Under the pieces are notes generated by a model, which searched no databases, had not been told where the DNA came from, and worked only from the letters and a program-made list of their open reading frames with translations. From the NCBI GenBank assembly GCA_024277695.1, contig JAJRUR010000247.1:1-16177 (forward strand): a DNA stretch of 16,177 bases, written 5' to 3'. Below, piece after piece: positions 1 through 7,145 of this stretch. This DNA comes from Bacteroidota bacterium. GTDB taxonomy: Bacteria; Bacteroidota; Bacteroidia; Chitinophagales; Saprospiraceae. Each line of letters starts with the position of its first letter. The stretch's first letter is position 1. A program made the position numbers and the translations under genes.

Positions 1-495
1 AATTACCTCCTCTATGCCATTATATTTATATTTGGACAGGTTGATTTCTTTTGCAGCACCCGATGGAAACTGCGCTTCCAAAAAGTCGCCTTTCATCCGC
101 ATACCATAGGGATAGTAGTGGCTCTCCTGACGAATCTCACCATGCTTTGGGTCCGATGAAATGCGACGATCTCCATCCCGATCCGCAAACCAAACACGAC
201 CATTGCCGAGGTGATCACTCAATGTATATTCCCAGGCCGAACCACCGGAATCCTTAAAATAGCGACCTTCCGCATGGTAGATACTGCTCAGCTCACCACC
301 TACATACTCTATACCATCTATATAGTCGGTGATGATCTCCAGATTATTGCCGGATTTGATACTCCGACGCAATAAGGTCCCCGCTGCATCATAGCTCATC
401 CTGATGATCGTCCCACCTTGCTTGACATAATACGGCAGGTCCAGATGATTGTACTGGATATCCTCTTCTATCTTTCTAGACCCATCCGTCATCAT
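1..495 (-). CDS. RHS repeat-associated core domain protein, C-terminal core only, running off the left edge
   Basis: Reading the minus strand from 516 to 1 gives one open frame with the hallmarks of an RHS/YD-repeat core: NHLDLPYYV, then TDYIDGIEY, the core motif LSDHLGNGRVWF followed by an acidic DRDGD segment, EIRQESHYYPYGMRMKG, and KYKYNGIE at the edge. In the family this core closes the sugar-repeat-like shell and is followed by a variable, often toxic, C-terminus, which would lie left of the window. Homology starts abruptly near 516. The same frame has a stop (TAG) at 562-564, and the first in-frame ATG is at 493-495, inside the repeat region. No signal peptide or N-terminal shell is present, so this is either a displaced 'orphan' RHS tip or a decayed gene. 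The end given is that ATG; whether it is ever translated is unknown. Family assignment is firm; functional status is not. Confidence 0.8.
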   Translation of the reverse strand, partial: MMTDGSRKIEEDIQYNHLDLPYYVKQGGTIIRMSYDAAGTLLRRSIKSGNNLEIITDYIDGIEYVGGELSSIYHAEGRYFKDSGGSAWEYTLSDHLGNGRVWFADRDGDRRISSDPKHGEIRQESHYYPYGMRMKGDFLEAQFPSGAAKEINLSKYKYNGIEEVI

Positions 496-516
496 CTTGC
501 CATACGCATAACTGTC

Positions 517-990
517 AAAAATTATTATCCACTTTTTGCAATGCCCTTCGGGTGTTCTGAGCTATGTACAGTTATTATCCTTCTAAAGAGAATAGTTTTC
601 TGATAGAATAACCCACTCTACCGGAGTATATCCACATATTTCAGATTGTTTCGCCAAAAGGCAAAGGCACTTATATACCGGAGCGGTTGCTCTAGTCAAA
701 TATATAGATATTGGGAATATCCAATAACACTTCAATATATTATAATATATAATCTACAGTTTATCATAATATTATATAATGACAGTAGAGTTTTGATTCG
801 GAACTATCTTATCACGTCATATTTGTAGATGACATTGATTATATTTCTAAAAAACTTCAATCTAATAAAGTTTTTTGTTATCTATGAGCCGTTATAGTAA
901 AAAGTATTAGTTCAAGAAGAGCCGTATGACGAACATTGATTATAGACACGAGCTAACTTCCGTTTGTTATTTGAAGATTAATTTGAGAGT
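517..990. other. AT-rich gene-free stretch between the RHS fragment and tgt
   Basis: No convincing gene was found here on either strand. Short open frames lack family motifs and are interrupted. Visible structure includes a perfect 16-base AT-only palindrome at 735-750, a small hairpin around 709-723 (GATATT, GGG, AATATC), and a 12-base direct repeat ACATTGATTATA at 832-843 and 933-944. I could not place a good TTG / TAnnTTTG promoter for tgt. Partial -7 matches exist (TATCTATG at 879-886, TTAATTTG at 978-985), but none has a -33 element at the right distance. The base composition is clearly more AT-rich than the flanking genes. Confidence 0.6.
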
Positions 991-2124
991 ATGACGCGTT
1001 TTGAAATAGATCATTTTGACAAGGACTCCAATGCGAGATCCGGCTGCTTACACACAGATCATGGTAGCATAGATACCCCCATCTTTATGCCTGTAGGCAC
1101 GCTGGGTACTGTCAAAGGAGTACACCAACGAGAGCTCAAAGAAGACATCCATGCTCAGATTATTTTGGGCAATACCTATCACCTCTATTTGAGACCCGGG
1201 ACAGATATCCTGTATCGGGGTGGTGGTCTTCACCGTTTCATCAACTGGGATCGCCCCATACTTACAGATAGTGGAGGCTACCAAGTATATAGTTTGGCAT
1301 CACGTCGTAAAATCACCGAAGAAGGCGTGCGTTTTGCCTCGCACATAGACGGTTCGTATCATCACTTCAGTCCCGAAATCGTCATGGACATTCAGCGACT
1401 GATCGGCGCAGATATCGTCATGGCCTTTGATGAATGTACGCCCTATCCTTGTGACAAATCCTATGCGCGCAAGTCGATGCACATGACCCATCGCTGGTTA
1501 GATAGATGTTGTACACACTTTGACGCAAGTCAAAAGCTATATGAGCATCAACAGACCCTTAGTCCGATTGTACAAGGCTCAGTATATCCGGACTTACGTA
1601 AAGAATCCGCTCAGTACATCGCCTCCAAAGAGCGCGACATCAATGCCATCGGAGGACTTTCGGTCGGAGAACCCCACGAAGACATGTATGCTATGACAGC
1701 TCTAGTTTGTGATATATTGCCAAAAGAAAAGCCCCGATACCTTATGGGAGTAGGCCTTCCGGAAAATATTCTGGAATGCATCGCACTGGGAATAGATATG
1801 TTTGACTGTGTCCTCCCCAGTCGGAATGCCCGGCACGGTCTGCTCTATACTGCACAAGGTGTCATCCGCATCAAAAACAAAAAGTGGGCAGATGATTTTG
1901 AGCCCATCGATCCGGAAGGCAGTAGCTGGGTGAGTAAGAATTATAGCAAAGCCTATCTCCGTCATTTGTTTCACAGTAAAGAACTTTTGGCAGGTCAGAT
2001 AGCAACTATACACAATTTGTCGTTCTATATGTGGCTCGTCCGTACAGCAAAGCAAAAAATTAAAGAAGGGATCTTTGCTGCGTGGAAAACCGACATGGTC
2101 CAAAAACTAAAAACCAAACTTTAA
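991..2124 (+). CDS. tgt: tRNA-guanine transglycosylase (queuine/preQ1 tRNA-ribosyltransferase)
   Basis: This enzyme exchanges guanine 34 of tRNAs for Asp, Asn, His and Tyr with preQ1, an early tRNA-bound step of queuosine synthesis. At 377 residues it has the usual bacterial length. The visible motifs are DSGGYQ with Asp93, FDEC with Asp147, GGLSVGE near 221-227, and the nucleophile segment MFDCVLPSRNARHG with Asp272. The conserved NYSKAYLRHL and TIHNL blocks follow. The zinc loop is unusual: where Escherichia coli Tgt has CDCYTC, this protein reads GSSWVS (residues 310-315), so all three cysteine ligands are absent, although His341 remains. From memory other Bacteroidota Tgt proteins also lack them, so this is probably a lineage trait rather than damage. 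The ATG start fits the family's N-terminus. The permease gene follows after 24 bases, a pairing common in Bacteroidota. Confidence 0.97.
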   Translation: MTRFEIDHFDKDSNARSGCLHTDHGSIDTPIFMPVGTLGTVKGVHQRELKEDIHAQIILGNTYHLYLRPGTDILYRGGGLHRFINWDRPILTDSGGYQVYSLASRRKITEEGVRFASHIDGSYHHFSPEIVMDIQRLIGADIVMAFDECTPYPCDKSYARKSMHMTHRWLDRCCTHFDASQKLYEHQQTLSPIVQGSVYPDLRKESAQYIASKERDINAIGGLSVGEPHEDMYAMTALVCDILPKEKPRYLMGVGLPENILECIALGIDMFDCVLPSRNARHGLLYTAQGVIRIKNKKWADDFEPIDPEGSSWVSKNYSKAYLRHLFHSKELLAGQIATIHNLSFYMWLVRTAKQKIKEGIFAAWKTDMVQKLKTKL

Positions 2125-2148
2125 TAACACTATAAAAAACCTTTAGTC

Positions 2149-3236
2149 ATTTTTAAAACGATCGATCGATATATCATCAAGCAGTATTTGGGGACCTTCT
2201 TTTTTGTGGTGCTGGTCTTTACAGTCATCGCCATGGTAATTGATTTTGGAGAACAGCTCGAACGCCTTCTAGAATCCAAAGTCGGACTACTTACTATTCT
2301 GCAAGAGTATTATATCCCCTTTATACCGTGGATAAATGGTATTTTATTTCCCTTATATGCACTGATCAGTGTTATTTTTTTTACTTCCAGGCTTGCTGCC
2401 AATACAGAAATCCTACCTATTTTTAATGCCGGCGTGAGCTTTAAAAGATTGATGGTCCCTTACTTGTTTTCGGCCAGCATACTCGCCCTGATCCTACTCT
2501 GGACCAATCACTATTTGATTCCTCAGAGCAATAAATCAAGATTGGGTTTCAGAAATGAATACATCTCCTCAAAAAAACAAATCTTGCGCAGCCGCAATAT
2601 GCACATCTTTTTAGACCCCAACCGCAAAGTATATATCAACTACTATAATAAAAAGGACTCGACAGGTCATGACTTCAGGCTCGAACAGTTTGAGCAAAAA
2701 AAACTCATATCCGTACTCAAAGCCAAGAAAATAAAACTTATCCAAAGCCCCAACCGATGGCGCTTGAGCAATTACCAACAGCTCAACTTAATAGAAGGTC
2801 AAGAACAGCTCTCTTTTGGAAACAAAGAATATATCGACACCACGCTTTCGCTTGAACACGAAGACTTTGTTCGATTTTCCAACGAAAACGATATGCTCAC
2901 AAGCTCAGAACTCCAACGCTACATGGCCAAAGAAAAGGAACGCGGTTTGGGCAATGCCCGCGCTATGGCTGTTGCCTATCATCGAAGAAATGCCGAGCCG
3001 GTATCTATTTTGATCCTCACTATCATCGGTATGGCACTCAGCGCGCGCAAAAAAGGGGAGGGATAGGCATCAATATTACCTTCGGAATGGCCATAGGCTC
3101 ACTGTATATCATGATGGGTAAGTTTTCGGACACCATATCCCTTAGCCAAAATATTCCGGTCATAGCCGGTATATGGATGCCCAATCTGTTTTTTGGACTT
3201 ATCGCTATCCTATTGGTTATGCTTGCGCAAAAATAA
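2149..3236 (+). CDS. LptF/LptG-family (YjgP/YjgQ) permease, interrupted by a -1 frame change
   Basis: This is a membrane subunit of the LptBFG ABC transporter, which extracts lipopolysaccharide from the inner membrane. The N-terminus (KTIDRYIIKQYLGTFFFVV), a first transmembrane helix, further helices near the start, a soluble beta-rich middle and C-terminal helices match the family. Two oddities occur. First, the conserved N-terminus has no ATG, GTG or TTG ahead of it: the frame opens after a stop at 2125-2127, and only ATT at 2149 sits where the start should be. The first ordinary start, TTG at 2188, would remove 13 conserved residues. Second, the frame ends at TAG 3064-3066, but stepping back one base at the A6 run (3049-3054) gives RKKRGGIGINITFGMAIG and continues to TAA at 3234-3236 with the expected last helices. 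I cannot tell lptF from lptG. Pseudogene, recoding and sequence error all remain open. Confidence 0.85.
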
Positions 3237-3395
3237 TCAAGCAAATTAATTGTCTCCTATACGTCATTTTCATTATTAATTGAAAGTTTGTAAAGGAACT
3301 GCTTAAAACAACAAAGGCATTACTGCTTGATTATCTGATAGTTACAGTCAATTCGTTTAAAATAATTCAATTTTTAGATTTATTTAACATTTATT

Positions 3396-3427
3396 TTGTT
3401 CAACAAAACTTGAGTTTTGTCGAACAA
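3396..3427. promoter_or_regulatory. 32-base inverted repeat containing two TTGTnnnACAA sites, at the sigma gene promoter
   Basis: The left arm is TTGTTC-A-ACAAAACT (3396-3410) and the right arm is AGTTTTGT-C-GAACAA (3413-3427). They are complementary except for one A/C pair, with a 2-base centre. Read as operators, each end holds an 11-base near-palindrome of form TTGTnnnACAA (3396-3406 and 3417-3427), with centres 21 bases apart, two helical turns. The element covers the presumed -33 region of the following promoter, so a dimeric regulator bound here could block or tune it. As RNA it could also form a hairpin, but it lies upstream of the predicted start of the sigma transcript and has no T-run after it. 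Confidence 0.5.
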
Positions 3428-3440
3428 TGTTATATCTTTG
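3410..3440 (+). promoter_or_regulatory. Predicted Bacteroidota housekeeping promoter for the ECF sigma gene
   Basis: TTG at 3410-3412 is followed after 20 bases by TATCTTTG at 3433-3440, matching the known Bacteroidota -33 TTTG / -7 TAnnTTTG pattern. Transcription would begin near 3445, giving a leader of about 30 bases before the ATG at 3476. The same arrangement recurs upstream of mnmG and metF in this window, which strengthens the call. Confidence 0.6.
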
Positions 3441-3475
3441 GATCATCAAATACAACTAAAATAAAATTTTGACGA

Positions 3476-4015
3476 ATGAGCACAGTGGAATTTACGAAAG
3501 ATTTGAGTGGATTATCAAAAGTCTTGAGGACTTTTGCATATAGCCTAACCAAAGACACAGAAGACGCGAATGACCTATATCAAGAGACTGCATTGCGGGC
3601 CTTGAGCAATCGCAATAAATTCAGACCAGGTACCAATTTCAAAGCATGGTTATTTACCATCATGAAAAATATCTTCATCAACAATTACCGTAGAAAGTCT
3701 AAAGCCAATACTGTGTTTGACTCTACAGATAATCTATATTATCTCAACTCCGGTAGTGTAGTCATCGATAATGGTGCAGAGACCAAAATGATGATGGATG
3801 ATCTCAATAGCATGATTGATGATTTGGAAGACAACCTCCGCATACCGTTTTTGATGCATTTTGACGGATACAAATACCAAGAAATAGCCGATGATCTCGA
3901 ATTGCCTTTAGGTACTGTAAAAAGTCGAATCTTTTTTGCCCGTAAGGCACTGAAGAGCAAAATTCTCCTCCGGTACAATTATCTAGAAAACCGGCTGGAG
4001 AAAAAACTTGCCTGA
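3476..4015 (+). CDS. ECF-type RNA polymerase sigma factor, orphan
   Basis: This 179-residue protein is a two-domain sigma factor that would direct RNA polymerase to a specific promoter set. Region 2 spans about residues 15-75 (DANDLYQETALRALSN, then GTNFKAWLFTIMKNIFINNYRR). The region 4 helix-turn-helix spans about 117-165 (DGYKYQEIADDLELPLGTVKSRIFFARKAL). An acidic, low-conservation linker joins them. The FKAWLFTIMKNIFINNYRRK block is typical of a widespread Bacteroidota group. No anti-sigma gene adjoins it: the permease is upstream after 239 bases and a convergent deacetylase lies downstream. Control may therefore be transcriptional, through the inverted repeat at its promoter. The ATG at 3476 fits both the family N-terminus and the predicted transcript start. 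Its targets cannot be read from this window. Confidence 0.95.
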   Translation: MSTVEFTKDLSGLSKVLRTFAYSLTKDTEDANDLYQETALRALSNRNKFRPGTNFKAWLFTIMKNIFINNYRRKSKANTVFDSTDNLYYLNSGSVVIDNGAETKMMMDDLNSMIDDLEDNLRIPFLMHFDGYKYQEIADDLELPLGTVKSRIFFARKALKSKILLRYNYLENRLEKKLA

Positions 4016-4063
4016 TTTTCTATTTCGGCGAGAAGTCACTACGATCAGCTTGATATATTTTTT

Positions 4064-4090
4064 AAAGAAAGAGAGATAGCTCTTTTCTTT
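4064..4090. terminator. Possible bidirectional terminator between the sigma gene and the deacetylase gene
   Basis: AAAGAAAGAG (4064-4073), a loop AGATAG, and CTCTTTTCTTT (4080-4090) form a stem with a single bulged T in the 87-base gap between two convergent genes. The 3' arm is T-rich in both orientations and T6 precedes the stem on the plus strand, so it could end transcription from either side. The stem is mostly A-T, so the call is tentative. Confidence 0.4.
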
Positions 4091-4102
4091 CTGCTGTATG
4101 TC

Positions 4103-4747
4103 TTATGCAGACCGTAGTTGTTTGGCAGTAGCAGGATCTTCCAAAGCTCTAAACACATAGCCTTTAGTGCTGAAATACTCAAGGACTTTGGGGAGGGCAA
4201 AATAGAGATTTTCTTTGGCCTTTTTATTATCGTGAAAGACGATAATCGACCCGGGTTCGGCGTGGTGTATGACATTTTCGAAGCATTGTTTCTGAGATAC
4301 CGCCGGATCAAAATCTGCACTCAACACATCCCACATGATGATGCGATATCTTTCAGAGAGGTGTTGGATTTGTTTTGGCTTCAGCCTTCCATAAGGCGGT
4401 CGAAAGAGCTTAGTAGATATCTGTCGGGCACATTTAGCCACATTTCTGAAATATAGTGGGTTATCCGTCACCCATCCACTCAAGTGATTGTAGCTGTGGT
4501 TGCCTATAGCATGACCGGCTTCCTTTACTTTGTGATATAAGTGCGGATATTTGGCGGCATTTTCGCCGACCATAAAAAAAGTAGCTTTGGCATCGTACTT
4601 AGCCAACTGTCGGAGTACCCAAGGTGTAATCTGGGGAATCGGTCCGTCATCAAAACTTAGAAACAACACCTTTTCCTTTGTAGGTATCTTCCAAGTCAAG
4701 CTCGGAAAGAGTTTTTGAAAAAAACGCGGGGTTTTAATAAAATACAT
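4103..4747 (-). CDS. Polysaccharide deacetylase (NodB homology domain, carbohydrate esterase family 4)
   Basis: This is a metal-dependent deacetylase acting on N- or O-acetyl groups of a polysaccharide or glycan; the actual substrate is unknown. All NodB motifs are present, numbered from the ATG at 4747: SFDDGP with Asp33-Asp34, GNHSYNH with His84 and His88, RPPYGR at 116-121, WDVLSADFD near 139-147, and the catalytic His in VFHD (His172-Asp173). The 214-residue length and the opening MYFIKTPRFFQKLFPSLTWKIP match the short Bacteroidota form. The frame remains open upstream to a TTG at 4825, adding a hydrophobic stretch (LLGPVLFGLCFLF) that would make it membrane-anchored. I prefer the ATG because family members begin there. 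A -7-like TATCTTTA lies at 4812-4819 on the minus strand but lacks a -33 partner. Confidence 0.93.
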   Translation of the reverse strand: MYFIKTPRFFQKLFPSLTWKIPTKEKVLFLSFDDGPIPQITPWVLRQLAKYDAKATFFMVGENAAKYPHLYHKVKEAGHAIGNHSYNHLSGWVTDNPLYFRNVAKCARQISTKLFRPPYGRLKPKQIQHLSERYRIIMWDVLSADFDPAVSQKQCFENVIHHAEPGSIIVFHDNKKAKENLYFALPKVLEYFSTKGYVFRALEDPATAKQLRSA

Positions 4748-4930
4748 GCTCACGGAATTAATAAATAAAAAACACAGACCGAATAAAACCGGTCCCAGTA
4801 AAAAGTCGTCGTAAAGATAACGCAATTTTGGACAAACATGCTGCCCAAAAAGTCTTTATTTATGCCAATATTTGACAAAACACGTACTTTCGTCTTTTAT
4901 TTACCTTATCTGAACACATAAAAGCTGCAT

Positions 4931-6460
4931 ATGATAGTAAGATTTGCGCCCAGCCCAACCGGACCACTCCATATAGGAGGAGTGCGTACTGCCCTATATA
5001 ACTATCTGCTCGCCAAAAAAAACGGAGGTACTTTTATACTCCGCATTGAAGATACCGACCAAAAACGTTTTGTATCAGGTGCAGAAGAATACATCATCAA
5101 CACCTTAAAATGGCTGGGCTTGGAGCCGGACGAGGGACCCGATCGACAGGGAGATTTCGGTCCATATCGTCAGTCCGAGCGAAAAGAACTCTACCACTCC
5201 GAAATCCAAAAACTACTCGATACAGGCAGAGCATATTTAGCTTTTGATACAGCCACAGAGCTCGAACAAATGCGGGCATCACAAAAAGAGCTAGGTGTCC
5301 ACACCCCCAAATACGACCATACCATACGTCATACCATGCGCAACAGCCTCAGCATGACAGATCGTGAAGTCAAAACAGCACTCGACCAAAATACACCGTA
5401 CGTCATCCGTCTAAAAATAGAGCCAAACCAAACTGTCATCGTCCGAGATGTCATCCGAGGTGAAGTGCATTTTGACAGCAGTGAACTCGATGACAAAATT
5501 CTGATCAAAAGCGACGGAATGCCGACCTACCACCTCGCTAACATTATCGACGACCATCACATGCAGATCAGCCATGTCATACGCGGAGAAGAATGGCTCT
5601 CCAGCACGGCACATCACGTATTGCTCTACCAGGCCTTTGGCTGGGAAGATACGATGCCGGTGTTTGCGCATCTGCCCCTCATCCTCAAACCTACCGGCAA
5701 AGGTAAACTCTCCAAACGCGATGGCAGCAAACTCGGCATACCCGTATTTCCTCTTTCGTGGAAAGGAGAGGCAGAGCAAGACTCCTTTGAGGGATTTAGA
5801 GAGTATGGTTTTTTGCCTAGGGCAGTCATCAATTTTCTTGCCTTATTGGGGTGGAATCCCGGTGTCGAGCAAGAAATATTTTCGCTCGAGCAACTCATCG
5901 AGCTCTTTGATATCGAGCAGATCGGAAAGTCAGGAGCTCGATTTGATTTTGAAAAAGCCAAGTGGTTCAATCAGCATTATATCGCAGAACTCATGGACTC
6001 AGAACTCGCCAAACTCCTCAAACCTATCCTCCTCGAAGCCGGTATTCGTCTAAAAGACGATAAAATATTTGATCTGGCAGATATGATGAAAGACCGATTG
6101 GAAACACTTCAACAAATCATCCCCAAAACTACTTTTCTTTTTGAGCCACCAATGGATTATGACCAAAAACAACTCCGCAAAAAGTGGAAAGAAAATAGTT
6201 CCGAGATACTCTCTGCACTTATAGATCAGCTCAAAACACTCCCTTTTGAAGATCCTGAAACCCTACAAACACAAGTCAAAAAGTGGATCGAAGACCGGCA
6301 GATCAGTTTTGGTCAGATCATGCCCTTGATGCGTTTAGCCATTTGTGGTAAAATGCAGGGGCCTGATCTATTTGTAATTCTGCACTTCATCGGAAAGTCA
6401 CAGAGTATTGAGCGGTTAGAAAATGCTTTGGAAACTTTTCCTAAACTCCTCCAAACATAG
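4931..6460 (+). CDS. gltX: Glutamate--tRNA ligase
   Basis: This class I synthetase charges tRNA-Glu with glutamate in the cytoplasm. The signature HIGH-type motif is HIGG at residues 14-17 inside RFAPSPTGPLHIGGVRTALYNYL, and the KMSKS-type loop is KLSKR at 259-263. Other landmarks are LRIEDTDQKRF, GPYRQSER, the acceptor-binding TYHLANIIDDHHMQISHVIRGEEWL-type block around 197-221, and the helical anticodon-binding region at the C-terminus. The 509 residues are a full bacterial length. The ATG is the only sensible start, as the protein then opens directly with the conserved beta strand. It is divergent from the deacetylase across 183 bases. I could not place a strong promoter. Confidence 0.98.
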   Translation: MIVRFAPSPTGPLHIGGVRTALYNYLLAKKNGGTFILRIEDTDQKRFVSGAEEYIINTLKWLGLEPDEGPDRQGDFGPYRQSERKELYHSEIQKLLDTGRAYLAFDTATELEQMRASQKELGVHTPKYDHTIRHTMRNSLSMTDREVKTALDQNTPYVIRLKIEPNQTVIVRDVIRGEVHFDSSELDDKILIKSDGMPTYHLANIIDDHHMQISHVIRGEEWLSSTAHHVLLYQAFGWEDTMPVFAHLPLILKPTGKGKLSKRDGSKLGIPVFPLSWKGEAEQDSFEGFREYGFLPRAVINFLALLGWNPGVEQEIFSLEQLIELFDIEQIGKSGARFDFEKAKWFNQHYIAELMDSELAKLLKPILLEAGIRLKDDKIFDLADMMKDRLETLQQIIPKTTFLFEPPMDYDQKQLRKKWKENSSEILSALIDQLKTLPFEDPETLQTQVKKWIEDRQISFGQIMPLMRLAICGKMQGPDLFVILHFIGKSQSIERLENALETFPKLLQT

Positions 6461-6525
6461 TACTCAAGCACATAGCGCCGATCTATTGATCATAATATAT
6501 ATTATACATTTTTGTCCCAACTCAT

Positions 6526-6551
6526 GCAACCTTTAGTGTCCTAGGCTGTCC
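6526..6551 (+). promoter_or_regulatory. Candidate ECF-dependent (autoregulatory) promoter of the sigma / membrane protein / repeat protein operon
   Basis: GCAACC at 6526-6531 is followed after 15 bases by TGTCC at 6547-6551. ECF sigma factors generally use an AAC-containing -35 and a (C)GTC-like -10, and many control their own operon. A second TGTCC lies at 6537-6541. No TAnnTTTG housekeeping -7 element was found between gltX and the sigma gene. The assignment rests on pattern similarity only. Confidence 0.4.
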
Positions 6552-6578
6552 ATAATACTGTAAGCTTTAATAAAATCA

Positions 6579-7115
6579 TTGGAACAAACATCAGCAGAAA
6601 GGAGATTGGTGCAGGCTTGTAAGAGGGGCGATCGCAAGGCCCAAAGTGCCTTATATCACCGTTATGCATGCGCTATGTACAATGTTGCCCTGCGTATGAT
6701 GAACGATTCGGCCGAAGCTGAAGATATGTTGCAAGACGCTTTTGTCACTGTGTTTCAGAAACTGGAAGGCTACCGTTTTGAGGCGCCTTTGGGAGCATGG
6801 ATAAAAAAAATTGTAGTCAATAAATGTATCAACACTCTACGTGCAAATAAAAATAAATTGACCTTAGAATTAGAAGATACTATGATACCATTAGAACAAA
6901 ATCTATTAGTAGAGCCGGCGTACACTGTCCAAAATATTAAATTCGCCATCGCAAGCCTTTCGCCGGGATACCGAACGATAACCAATTTGTACCTATTCGA
7001 AGGATATGATCACAGCGAAATCGCTCAAATATTAAAAATATCCGAATCCACTTCAAAATCACAATATCACCGCGCCAAAAAAAAAATAATCGACATCATA
7101 CATAAATTAAAATAA
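6579..7115 (+). CDS. ECF-type RNA polymerase sigma factor, first gene of a three-gene operon
   Basis: This 178-residue sigma factor has region 2 at about residues 15-85 (QSALYHRYACAMYNVALRM, then AEAEDMLQDAFVTVFQKL, then LGAWIKKIVVNKCIN) and a region 4 helix-turn-helix at about 124-174 (LSPGYRTITNLYLFEGYDHSEIAQIL, then SESTSKSQYHRAKKKI). It is only distantly similar to the sigma factor at 3476. The start is TTG at 6579: the frame has a stop at 6561-6563 and no ATG or GTG before the conserved region. A run of ten A bases at 7077-7086 codes the lysine stretch near the C-terminus and is a possible slippage site. A membrane protein gene follows after 30 bases, so it is probably held inactive by that protein and released by an envelope signal. 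This is inference from the common sigma/anti-sigma layout. Confidence 0.95.
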   Translation: MEQTSAERRLVQACKRGDRKAQSALYHRYACAMYNVALRMMNDSAEAEDMLQDAFVTVFQKLEGYRFEAPLGAWIKKIVVNKCINTLRANKNKLTLELEDTMIPLEQNLLVEPAYTVQNIKFAIASLSPGYRTITNLYLFEGYDHSEIAQILKISESTSKSQYHRAKKKIIDIIHKLK

Positions 7116-7145
7116 TGGTCCAAAGGACAATCAGCATTAAATAAA

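Noticed and set aside
735..750. 16-base AT palindrome as a possible origin or protein-binding site
   Set aside because: An AT-only palindrome is likely by chance in such AT-rich sequence and has no repeated neighbours such as DnaA boxes.
584..753. Minus-strand open stretch containing CGYTPVEWVILSENYSL
   Set aside because: About 57 codons, no ATG, no recognised motif, ends in stops on both sides; not distinguishable from chance in AT-rich sequence.
4748..4825. N-terminal extension of the deacetylase to TTG 4825
   Set aside because: It would add a membrane anchor, but family members begin at the MYFIKTP position, and a weak -7-like element falls inside the extension. Kept only as an alternative.
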